Assembly: GCF_030063185.1 (NCBI RefSeq) | Contig: NZ_JASISP010000006.1 | Coordinates: 62,001 to 126,000 of the forward strand | Source of the DNA: Arthrobacter sp. H35-D1 | GTDB lineage: Bacteria; Actinomycetota; Actinomycetes; Actinomycetales; Micrococcaceae | Direction: 5' to 3' | Length of the DNA stretch: 64,000 nucleotides | Shown: positions 57,196 through 64,000 of the stretch, piece by piece | Position numbering within the stretch: the stretch's first letter is position 1 | Layout of the letters: each line of letters starts with the position of its first letter | The notes under the pieces: model-generated | Seen by the model: the letters and a program-made list of their open reading frames with translations, nothing else | Databases searched by the model: none | What the model was told of the DNA's origin: nothing | Position numbers and translations under genes: made by a program

Positions 57196-58866
57196 TTAGT
57201 GCGTGATGGCCTTGTTGTCTTCGCTGGATTCGATGGCCTCGTGATGGTGGCCCGCCTCCAGCTCGGACGGTGCGGCCGGGGCCACGCGGTCCTCAAAGAA
57301 GAAGCTGCTCAGCTTGCTGCGCAGGTTTTCCTGCTTTGTGACAATCCCGTTCTTGTTCGGGATGCCTTCTTCCGGCAACGGCGACTCGTAACCAACCAAC
57401 TTGTAGCGCTTGTAGTCGTCGAGCTGCGCGTGAATCTCCTGGAACTCACCGTGCGGCAGTCGCACAATGCGCCCGGTCTCGCGGCCGTGCAGGGCGATCT
57501 CGCGGTCCTTGCGCTGCAGCGCGAGGGCCACACGCTTGGTCACGATGAAGCCCACGATCGGGCCAACGAAGAACAAGGCGCGCAACCAATACGTCACATC
57601 GTTCAGGGAGACTTGGAAGTGGGTTGCGATCAAGTCGGAGCTTGCAGCAGCCCACATGACGCAGTAGAAGATGACACCGGCTACACCAATGGCCGTGCGG
57701 GTTGGAGCGTTGCGCGGGCGGTCAAGAACGTGGTGTTCGCGGTTGTCGCGGGTGACCCAGCGTTCGATCCAGGGGTAGGCGAACAGCAGCGTAAAGACAA
57801 TGCCTGCAGGGATCAGCGCCGGTGCCAGCACGTTGAAGGACAGCGTGTTCACACCCCACGGGAACGGAATCTCCCACTCCATCGGGATGTTGAACAACCA
57901 ACCAGGCATCAACCGCAAGGCACCATCCACCCAACCGATGTACCAGTCAGGCTGTGTGCCTGCCGAAACCGGGGAGGGGTCGTAGGGACCGTAGTTCCAA
58001 ATCGGGTTGATCTGGAACAAGGCGGAGATGAAGGCGATGATGCCGAACACAATGAAGAAGAATCCACCGGCCTTGGCCGCGTATACCGGGCCAAGCGGGT
58101 AACCAACAACGTTGCGGTCATTGCGGCCCGGGCCGGGGTACTGCGTGTGCTTGTGGATGACGACCATGAACAGGTGGATGGCAACCATGAGCAGAATCAA
58201 GGCCGGAACCAACATGATGTGCATCATGTAAAGGCGACCAATAATGGCGGTTCCCGGGAATTCGCCTCCGAACAGGAAGAAGGAAATGTACGTTCCAACA
58301 ACCGGGATGGACTTGACCACGCCGTCGATGATGCGCAGGCCGTTGCCGGAGAGCAGATCATCGGGGAGCGAGTAGCCGGTGAAGCCGGCAGCCATCGAAA
58401 GAATCAACAGCACGCCGCCAACAACCCAGTTCAGTTCGCGGGGCTTGCGGAATGCACCCGTGAAGAACACGCGCAGCATGTGCACCGAGACGGCGGCCAC
58501 GAAGAGCAGGGCCGACCAGTGGTGCACCTGGCGCATGAACAAGCCACCGCGGACTTCGAAGGAGATCCGCAGGGAGGAGTCGTAGGCCACGGACATTTCC
58601 ATGCCCTTGAGGGGCACGTAGGGCCCGTTGTAATGGGTCTCCGCCATGGAAGGGTCAAAGAAGAATGTCAGGAACGTCCCTGAAAGAATCAGGATGACGA
58701 GGGAGTACAGGGCCACTTCGCCGAACATGAACGACCAGTGGTCGGGGAAGACCTTGCGGCCGAACTCGCGCAGCATGCCGGAACCGCCAACGCGCTCATC
58801 AACAAAGTTGGTGATGCGTCCGGTGGAGGTAGACGGTTCGAAGGGTGTTTCAGTTGCAGCGCTCAT
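57196..58866 (-). CDS. qcrB: Cytochrome bc1 complex cytochrome b subunit
   Basis: A 556-residue cytochrome b holding both haems b and the quinol sites of complex III. The first four-helix bundle carries MRQVHHWSALLFVAAVSVHMLRVFF and later MVAIHLFMVVIHKHTQ (haem histidine pairs); the quinol-oxidation loop follows (in place of PEWY, the region PDWYIGW). Actinobacterial members have a long cytosolic C-terminal extension, seen here from about residue 430. Start is ATG 58866, two bases after the qcrA stop. Last gene of ctaE-qcrC-qcrA-qcrB. Confidence 0.95.
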   Translation of the reverse strand: MSAATETPFEPSTSTGRITNFVDERVGGSGMLREFGRKVFPDHWSFMFGEVALYSLVILILSGTFLTFFFDPSMAETHYNGPYVPLKGMEMSVAYDSSLRISFEVRGGLFMRQVHHWSALLFVAAVSVHMLRVFFTGAFRKPRELNWVVGGVLLILSMAAGFTGYSLPDDLLSGNGLRIIDGVVKSIPVVGTYISFFLFGGEFPGTAIIGRLYMMHIMLVPALILLMVAIHLFMVVIHKHTQYPGPGRNDRNVVGYPLGPVYAAKAGGFFFIVFGIIAFISALFQINPIWNYGPYDPSPVSAGTQPDWYIGWVDGALRLMPGWLFNIPMEWEIPFPWGVNTLSFNVLAPALIPAGIVFTLLFAYPWIERWVTRDNREHHVLDRPRNAPTRTAIGVAGVIFYCVMWAAASSDLIATHFQVSLNDVTYWLRALFFVGPIVGFIVTKRVALALQRKDREIALHGRETGRIVRLPHGEFQEIHAQLDDYKRYKLVGYESPLPEEGIPNKNGIVTKQENLRSKLSSFFFEDRVAPAAPSELEAGHHHEAIESSEDNKAITH

Positions 58867-58868
58867 CG

Positions 58869-59897
58869 TTAGCCACGCTCCCAAAAGCTCGGTCCTACAG
58901 GTTCGTGGAAGTCGCTCCGGGCGACAAGATATCCTTCAGCGTCAACTGTGATGGGCAGCTGCGGCAACGGGCGGACAGCAGGACCAAAGATGACCTTGCA
59001 TTCCTGCGTGATGTCGAACGTTGACTGGTGGCACGGGCACAGCAAGTGGTGCGTCTGCTGCTCGTACAAGGCAACGGGGCAACCAACGTGGGTGCAGATC
59101 TTGGAGTGGGCAACGATGCCGTTGTACGACCAGTCCTCGCGGCCCGCAGAAGGGTGGAGGTCTTCGGGATTCAAGCGCACCAGCAGAACAACGGCTTTCG
59201 CCTTTTCGTTCAACTTGCCCGACTCAAGCTTGTTCAGCGACTCGGGAATCACGTGGAAAGCGGAGCCCAAGGTCACGTCGGAGGCCTTGATGGGCGTCCC
59301 GTCGGGATCACGGGTAAGCCGCTCGCCTTCCTTCCACAACGTGTGGCGCATGGAATCGCCGGGAAGCGGGCCAAGGTCGCGGAAGATCGCAATGGCCGGC
59401 AGGGGTGCCAATGCCACCGCACCAATGAGGGTGTTGCGGATCAACGGGCGGCGCTTGATGCCTGTCTCGTCGAGGATGTCATCGACGATCTTCAGAGCGG
59501 CAAGGCGGTCTTCCTCAGTGCGCAGCTCGTGGCGTTCCTCGGCAACTTCGTGGTCGGGCATGAGGGCGCGTGCCCAGTGCACGATGCCCGTGCCAATGCC
59601 CAACATGGCAAATCCCACACCGATGCCCAGGAGCGTGTTCTGGATGCGCAAGGTGCCAGTGGTGTCGTCAAGGCGGATGCCAAAGTAGCCAAAGAAGAAC
59701 AGCAGCGTCCCGACGATGGAAATGACAAACAGCCAGGCCACCTGACGCTCGGCGCGCTTAGCCGCCTTGGGGTCCGTATCAGCCAGTCTCAAACGATGTG
59801 GAGGCAGTCCCGGATCTTGGAACGTGTCCACCTCTTTGCGACCAGCCTTAGCTACGGCGTCCGAGCTTGTCGGCGGGCCGTCACTATGGTTGCCCAT
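58869..59897 (-). CDS. qcrA: Rieske iron-sulfur subunit of the bc1 complex
   Basis: A 342-residue Rieske protein with three N-terminal membrane helices (about 52-72, 85-108 and 158-178), as in other Actinobacteria. The [2Fe-2S] ligands are in CTHVGCPVALYE and CPCHQSTFD. It takes electrons from quinol and passes them to the di-haem cytochrome c QcrC. Its Fe-S cluster may depend on the ErpA encoded earlier in the window. Confidence 0.95.
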   Translation of the reverse strand: MGNHSDGPPTSSDAVAKAGRKEVDTFQDPGLPPHRLRLADTDPKAAKRAERQVAWLFVISIVGTLLFFFGYFGIRLDDTTGTLRIQNTLLGIGVGFAMLGIGTGIVHWARALMPDHEVAEERHELRTEEDRLAALKIVDDILDETGIKRRPLIRNTLIGAVALAPLPAIAIFRDLGPLPGDSMRHTLWKEGERLTRDPDGTPIKASDVTLGSAFHVIPESLNKLESGKLNEKAKAVVLLVRLNPEDLHPSAGREDWSYNGIVAHSKICTHVGCPVALYEQQTHHLLCPCHQSTFDITQECKVIFGPAVRPLPQLPITVDAEGYLVARSDFHEPVGPSFWERG

Positions 59898-59994
59898 AAT
59901 CCCCTCATCCTTCTCTTATCCCGGTGCATTCCCGGGGTCGTAATGTAAGTGTCTCGCGGCTGCTGCTGCAGCCAAAATCGATGGCTTCCCGGAA

Positions 59995-60783
59995 CTAGGA
60001 AGTACGCGACGTCAGCCAAATGGTGAAGCCGATGATGACACCCAGGACGGCGGTCCAAAGGAACAAGCCCTCGGAAACCGGTCCCAGTGAGCCAAGCTTG
60101 GCGCCGCCGGGTGCAGGCTGGTTCTCAATGGTGTTCAAGAACGTGATGATGTCGCGCTTGCCGTCGGGGGTGATGTTCGCGTCATTGAATACCGGCATGT
60201 TCTGCGGGCCCGTGACCATCGCCTCGTAGATGTGGTTGTTGGCCACGCCGGCCAGTGACGGTGCGAACTTGCCACGGGTCAATGCGCCACCTGCTGCAGC
60301 GGCGTTGTGGCACATGGCGCAGTTCACGCGAAAGAGCTCGCCGCCAACTGTGGCATTTCCACCGCCGTCGAGGGACTGCTCCTCCGGCAAGGCCGGGCCG
60401 TCACCCAACGTGGCCACGTAGGCGGCCATTTCACGTGTTTGGTCTGTGGTGAACTGCTTCGGCTTTTGCAGAGCCTGGGGGCCTTGCATCTGCAGGGGCA
60501 TGCGGCCCGTGCCGACCTGGAAGTCTACCGCGGCAGCGCCGACACCGGCCAAGGACGGACCTGCGTCCGTGCCGCTGGCGCCAATGCCGTGACAGGTTGC
60601 GCAGTTGGCGACAAAGAGCTTCTCGCCCTCGTCTACCTGCTGCGCGGTAAAGGTGGTGGTATCGGCCTTGGCCTCATTCACTGTTGTGACAACGGCATAC
60701 AGCCCACCTGTCAGCATGAGCCCAAGCACTAGCAGCGCTAGTGCGGCCAGCGGATGACGTCGCTTCTGCGAAAGTGCCTTCAC
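59995..60783 (-). CDS. qcrC: Di-haem cytochrome c subunit of the bc1 complex
   Basis: A 262-residue membrane-anchored cytochrome cc. N-terminal signal anchor (about 10-32), two cytochrome c domains with haem motifs CATCH (about residue 61) and CAMCH (about 158), and a C-terminal helix (about 240-258). Having two haems replaces a separate soluble cytochrome c: electrons go straight to CuA of CtaC in a fused bc1-aa3 supercomplex, a mark of Actinobacteria. Confidence 0.95.
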   Translation of the reverse strand: MKALSQKRRHPLAALALLVLGLMLTGGLYAVVTTVNEAKADTTTFTAQQVDEGEKLFVANCATCHGIGASGTDAGPSLAGVGAAAVDFQVGTGRMPLQMQGPQALQKPKQFTTDQTREMAAYVATLGDGPALPEEQSLDGGGNATVGGELFRVNCAMCHNAAAAGGALTRGKFAPSLAGVANNHIYEAMVTGPQNMPVFNDANITPDGKRDIITFLNTIENQPAPGGAKLGSLGPVSEGLFLWTAVLGVIIGFTIWLTSRTS

Positions 60784-60874
60784 TTGGTGGTTCCTTTGAT
60801 CTATTTGCAGCAGCCCCTGGCGGGGGCCGCAACTGCTAATTCTTACCTTGCAGGGATGAAATTTGCTTGTCAGC

Positions 60875-61513
60875 CTACTTCAGGATGTAAATGATCAAGA
60901 AGAGGGCAATCCATACGACGTCCACGAAGTGCCAGTAGTAAGAAGTCACGATTGCGCTGGTGGCTTCGAAGTGTCCAAACTTCTTGGCTGCGTAGGCGCG
61001 GCCAATAATGAGGAGGAAGGCTATGAGTCCGCCAATGACGTGCAGGCCGTGGAACCCTGTTGTCATGTAGAAGGCAGAGCCATAGGGGTTGGAGTTCAGC
61101 ATCACGTGCTCGGATGTCAGCATGGCGTATTCGGTCGACTGACCGGCAACGAAGATGGCGCCGAGAACGAAGGTCAACAGGAACCACTCCGTCATTCCCC
61201 ACTGGGAGAATTGGAAGAGGCGGCCTGTGCGGCGGGGCCGAAGGTTCTCCGCAGCGAAGACACCCAACTGGCAGCTGAAGGAGCTGGACACCAGAATGAG
61301 CGTGTTCACCAGGGCGAACGGGACATTCAGCTTGGCCGTTTCTTCAGCCCACAGTCCACCAGCGGTGGAGCGGAGCGTGAAGTACATGGCAAAAAGGCCG
61401 GCAAAGAACATCAGCTCACTGGACAACCAAACCACGGTTCCTACAGAAACCAGGTTCGGTCGATTCAGCGTCGGATGTGCCGGGGTACTGGGGGCATGGG
61501 TTGCGGTTGTCAC
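60875..61513 (-). CDS. ctaE: Cytochrome c oxidase subunit III
   Basis: A 212-residue, five-helix subunit III. Motifs: [53 protein letters not shown] and the final [20 protein letters not shown]. It stabilises the oxidase and proton uptake. Start is GTG 61513, six bases after a -10-like box, so the mRNA is probably leaderless. First gene of the ctaE-qcrCAB operon, separated from ctaCDF as in other Actinobacteria. Confidence 0.94.
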   Translation of the reverse strand: MTTATHAPSTPAHPTLNRPNLVSVGTVVWLSSELMFFAGLFAMYFTLRSTAGGLWAEETAKLNVPFALVNTLILVSSSFSCQLGVFAAENLRPRRTGRLFQFSQWGMTEWFLLTFVLGAIFVAGQSTEYAMLTSEHVMLNSNPYGSAFYMTTGFHGLHVIGGLIAFLLIIGRAYAAKKFGHFEATSAIVTSYYWHFVDVVWIALFLIIYILK

Positions 61514-61549
61514 ATAGACATTATGTCTATAAATCGCCAGCATTCCCAA
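61514..61549 (-). promoter_or_regulatory. ctaE promoter overlapped by a 17-bp palindrome
   Basis: ATAGACAT (61514-61521) and ATGTCTAT (61523-61530) form a perfect 8-1-8 palindrome ending one base before the ctaE start codon. Read on the minus strand, CATAAT (61525-61520) is a -10 box six bases from the GTG, with TTGGGA as a possible -35 box 18 bases upstream. A protein bound to the palindrome would block this promoter. The regulator is unknown. Confidence 0.6.
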
Positions 61550-61699
61550 TGCGAAACTCCGATTTCCGGATCTTTTTCTACAAACCTGCGAAATTCCGGT
61601 GTATTCACAGCTTAATCTCATTTGCATATGCACAACACACCTGCTGTGTCAATGGTCACAATGGGTGCCGCACGCTGTGTTTCGTCTAATATTTGGAGA

Positions 61700-62770
61700 G
61701 TGAATCCTCTCCAAAACGCCCCCGGCAACGCCCCCACCTGGCCGAATTTGATCGCTGCCTTGATTGCCGGGGAGGATCTGAGCCAGGCCTCCACGCAGTG
61801 GGCCATGAACACCATCATGGCCGGCAACGCCACCGACGTGCAGATCGCAGGATTCCTGGTTGCCTTGCGCGCCAAGGGGGAGACCGTGGCTGAAGTGACA
61901 GGCCTTGTGGAGGCCATGCTTTCCAACGCCCGTCCGCTGCACGTGGAAGGGGATGCCCTGGACATTGTCGGTACCGGGGGAGACAGGCTCAACACCGTCA
62001 ATATCTCCACCATGGCCGCACTCGTGTGTGCCGGTGCCGGAGCCACGGTGGTCAAGCACGGGAACCGGGCTTCATCCTCGGCAGCGGGTTCGGCCGATGT
62101 GCTCGAGAGCCTGGGGGTCCGGCTCGATCTGTCCCTTGACGTGGTGGCCCGGGCGGCCGGCGAGGTGGGGATCACCTTTTGCTTTGCCAACTACTTTCAC
62201 CCGTCCATGCGCCACGCGGCCACGGCCCGAAGCCAGCTTGGGGTGCCCACGGCGTTCAATTTCCTGGGGCCGCTGACCAACCCGGCGCGCGTGGTGGCCT
62301 CCGCAATCGGTGTGGCGGACGCCCGCATGGCCCCACTTGTGGCGGGCGTGTTGGCTGCGCGCAATATTCGCGCCTTGGTGTTTCGCGGCAGCGACGGCCT
62401 TGACGAACTGACCACCACGGGGCCCTCCACCATTTGGGAAGTACGCAACAACGAAGTTTTCCAAAGCGACTTTGACCCGATGGACCTGGGCATTGCCCGG
62501 GCAACGATCGAGGACTTGCGCGGCAAGAATGCCGCGTTCAACGCAGAGGTGGTGCGGCGCACCCTGGACGGTGAACGCGGTCCCGTGCGCGACGCCGTCG
62601 TGCTCAATGCGGCAGCGGGCCTGGTTGCCTACGACAGGAACAGTTCGGGAACCCTGCTCGAGCGGATGAGGTTTGCCCTGGCCCGCGCGGAGGCCGCGAT
62701 CGACGGCGGCGCGGCGGCCAATGTGCTCAAAAGCTGGGTGGCGCTCTCCGCCGCAAACGCCGCGCCATAG
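61700..62770 (+). CDS. trpD: Anthranilate phosphoribosyltransferase
   Basis: A 356-residue enzyme of tryptophan synthesis that joins anthranilate to PRPP. Seen: [21 protein letters not shown] (PRPP loop), [20 protein letters not shown], [16 protein letters not shown] [16 protein letters not shown] and [11 protein letters not shown]. It is not in a trp operon here. GTG 61700 lies seven bases after TAATAT (61687-61692), suggesting a leaderless transcript; the frame is open upstream to 61622, but that part is not family-like. Confidence 0.94.
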   Translation: MNPLQNAPGNAPTWPNLIAALIAGEDLSQASTQWAMNTIMAGNATDVQIAGFLVALRAKGETVAEVTGLVEAMLSNARPLHVEGDALDIVGTGGDRLNTVNISTMAALVCAGAGATVVKHGNRASSSAAGSADVLESLGVRLDLSLDVVARAAGEVGITFCFANYFHPSMRHAATARSQLGVPTAFNFLGPLTNPARVVASAIGVADARMAPLVAGVLAARNIRALVFRGSDGLDELTTTGPSTIWEVRNNEVFQSDFDPMDLGIARATIEDLRGKNAAFNAEVVRRTLDGERGPVRDAVVLNAAAGLVAYDRNSSGTLLERMRFALARAEAAIDGGAAANVLKSWVALSAANAAP

Positions 62771-62824
62771 CTCAGTTGAAGGAGCTGATTAATCCGGGCG
62801 CCGCTGGATCAGGTCGCGGCTGGA

Positions 62825-63559
62825 TCAGGCCAGGACCAGCGCCGCCTCGGCTGCCTGCCTGACGATGTCGGCATCGGTGGCGAAGTAGCTGTTGTCCTCC
62901 GCCCGCGCCGAGGCCGTGCGCGGCGATGGAGTGGGGTGGTTGATGGTTCGCTTGGCCGAGAGGTGCACGTCATTGAGTCCGGCCGCGCGGAAAGTGGCAA
63001 AGTCGGCGATCTGCACACCCCCGCCGGCCATGACGGAAAGCATGCCCGCGGCAGCCTCGTGCATGGCCACCAATTGATCGACGCCTTCTCCGGCTCGGGC
63101 GGCACCGCCTGAACTGAGGATGCGCTGAACACCCAGCTCGGCCAGCCGCGGGACCGCGGCAACAGCATCGGGCAAAGAGAGGTGGTCAATGGCCCGGTGA
63201 AAGGTCACGTGCATGCCCTGGGCCGCAGCCACCATGGCGTCCACCGCGGCGTAGTCAATCCCGCCGTCGGGGGTCAAGGCGCCGATGACAACGCCAGTGG
63301 CGCCGCCGTCGCCCAAGTGCTTGATCTCCTGAACCATGAGCGCCACGGCAGCTTGGTCGAACACGTAGTCGCCGGGCCGCGGCCGGACCAGGGCGTGCAC
63401 GGGCAGGTCCGGATCGGCCAGCAACACGGCCGCCAGCAGGCCCTGGGAGGGGGTTAGTCCACCCAGTTGCAGGGCGGAGCACAGTTCAATCCGTGCCGCT
63501 CCATGGACGGCTGCCAGCTTGGCGCCGGGGACATCTTGGACAGCAATTTCCAGATACAT
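62825..63559 (-). CDS. cutC: CutC family protein
   Basis: A 244-residue TIM-barrel protein. Family signatures: YLEIAVQDVPGAKLAAVHGA, RIELCSALQLGGLTPSQG, HALVRPRPGDYVF, VVIGALTPDGGID, TFHRAID and VMAGGGVQIADF. CutC was named for copper homeostasis in E. coli, but its role in copper handling is disputed, so the biochemical function is open. No copper gene is adjacent. It lies 54 bases from the convergent trpD stop and eight bases after the Lrp-type gene. Confidence 0.9.
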   Translation of the reverse strand: MYLEIAVQDVPGAKLAAVHGAARIELCSALQLGGLTPSQGLLAAVLLADPDLPVHALVRPRPGDYVFDQAAVALMVQEIKHLGDGGATGVVIGALTPDGGIDYAAVDAMVAAAQGMHVTFHRAIDHLSLPDAVAAVPRLAELGVQRILSSGGAARAGEGVDQLVAMHEAAAGMLSVMAGGGVQIADFATFRAAGLNDVHLSAKRTINHPTPSPRTASARAEDNSYFATDADIVRQAAEAALVLA

Positions 63560-63567
63560 ACGCGCGC

Positions 63568-63849
63568 TCAGTGGTCGAAACCGAGGGAGAACGCCGCATC
63601 CAGGTCGTGCTGGGAGTAGGCGCGGAAGGAGATTTGCGTGGTCGTGGAGACCACCGACTTCACCTTGGAGAGCTTGTCGGCAATGACCTCCGCCAGGTAC
63701 TCATGCTTCTGCACACGGGCAATCGCGATCAGGTCCCATTCGCCTGTCACCGAGTAAACCTCGCTGATTCCGGCCAGCTCGGAGATTTCTTGGGCGGCTT
63801 CGGGGATCCGCGAGGCATCGGTCTTGATCAGGACGAAAGCGGTGATCAC
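63568..63849 (-). CDS. Stand-alone Lrp/AsnC ligand-binding (RAM) protein
   Basis: A 93-residue protein consisting only of the RAM domain of Lrp/AsnC regulators: ITAFVLIKTDASRIPEAAQ, the turn SVTGEWDLIAIARV and the closing LSKVKSVVSTTTQIS. There is no helix-turn-helix, so it cannot bind DNA by itself; such proteins form amino-acid-binding oligomers that may pair with full Lrp proteins or modulate enzymes. The length is normal for the class, not a truncation. GTG start. The remaining 150 bases to the window edge hold no complete gene. Confidence 0.9.
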   Translation of the reverse strand: MITAFVLIKTDASRIPEAAQEISELAGISEVYSVTGEWDLIAIARVQKHEYLAEVIADKLSKVKSVVSTTTQISFRAYSQHDLDAAFSLGFDH

Positions 63850-64000
63850 AGGTGGGGTCCTTGTCGTTGGGCGTGGCGGGTGGGCAAAAACAACTCATGA
63901 CTTCGCACAAATCACCGCAAAATCTTTCACTCCGATCGTAACCCAATCGCTGCACAAATCAGCCTTTGCGTGTGCGCCGACTGACAAGTGTCGCCAGGAA

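Noticed and set aside
62800-62830. Direct repeat GCTGGATCAGG between trpD and cutC
   Set aside because: Two 11-base copies 17 bases apart at the end of cutC are too short to support an element and could be chance.

Overview
The window is high-GC DNA with GTG and TTG starts, many 1-4 bp gene overlaps and an actinobacterial gene set: a DUF3097 and a DUF3043 protein, DnaJ2 behind HrcA, a qcrCAB/ctaCDEF respiratory chain with a di-haem QcrC, an LCP protein and a PhoH-YbeY-CNNM-Era operon. Gene order and protein flavour point to the Micrococcaceae, most likely Arthrobacter or a close relative. This is inferred from recognition of the genes, not from a database search. I saw no rRNA, tRNA or CRISPR array.

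Left edge (1-5.0 kb) is an accessory patch. It holds decayed coding relics, a probable serine-recombinase tail, a Clp-N protein, a cupin gene whose 3' end has been replaced in frame by the tail of a group II intron reverse transcriptase, a lipoprotein, an orphan protein without an N-terminus, an apparently intact hipBA toxin-antitoxin pair and insertion-sequence-like terminal repeats that run into the end of the next gene.

5-13.3 kb: glycosyltransferase, alpha/beta hydrolase and aldo/keto reductase genes on the minus strand, then a SorC-type regulator divergent from glpD-glpF-glpK (glycerol uptake, phosphorylation and oxidation). 13.3-31 kb: leuS behind a probable leucine attenuator, degV, comEA-comEC-holA (DNA uptake and the clamp-loader delta subunit), rpsT, a PemK-like protein, lepA-hemW, and the heat-shock block hrcA-dnaJ-rsmE with a CIRCE operator. 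31-43.9 kb: a GerMN lipoprotein, phoH-ybeY-CNNM-era, an LCP cell-wall ligase, an M13 peptidase, leuA behind a second probable leucine attenuator, recO and uppS. 44-52 kb: hydrolase, flavin dehydrogenase, pyrD, aldo/keto reductase, DUF3043, M20 peptidase and erpA.

52-64 kb: the aerobic respiratory chain lies in two convergent blocks, ctaC-ctaD-ctaF (+) and ctaE-qcrC-qcrA-qcrB (-). Between them lie ptsH, a GntR regulator and an extreme poly-G tract that may be an assembly artefact. trpD, cutC and a stand-alone Lrp-type ligand-binding protein close the window.

The most interesting points are the two leader-peptide attenuators (leuS and leuA), whose start codons lie 6-7 bases after a -10-like box and so look leaderless; the cupin/intron-maturase fusion; several intergenic inverted or tandem repeat elements (38.1, 48.1 and 49.4 kb); and a palindrome over the ctaE promoter.
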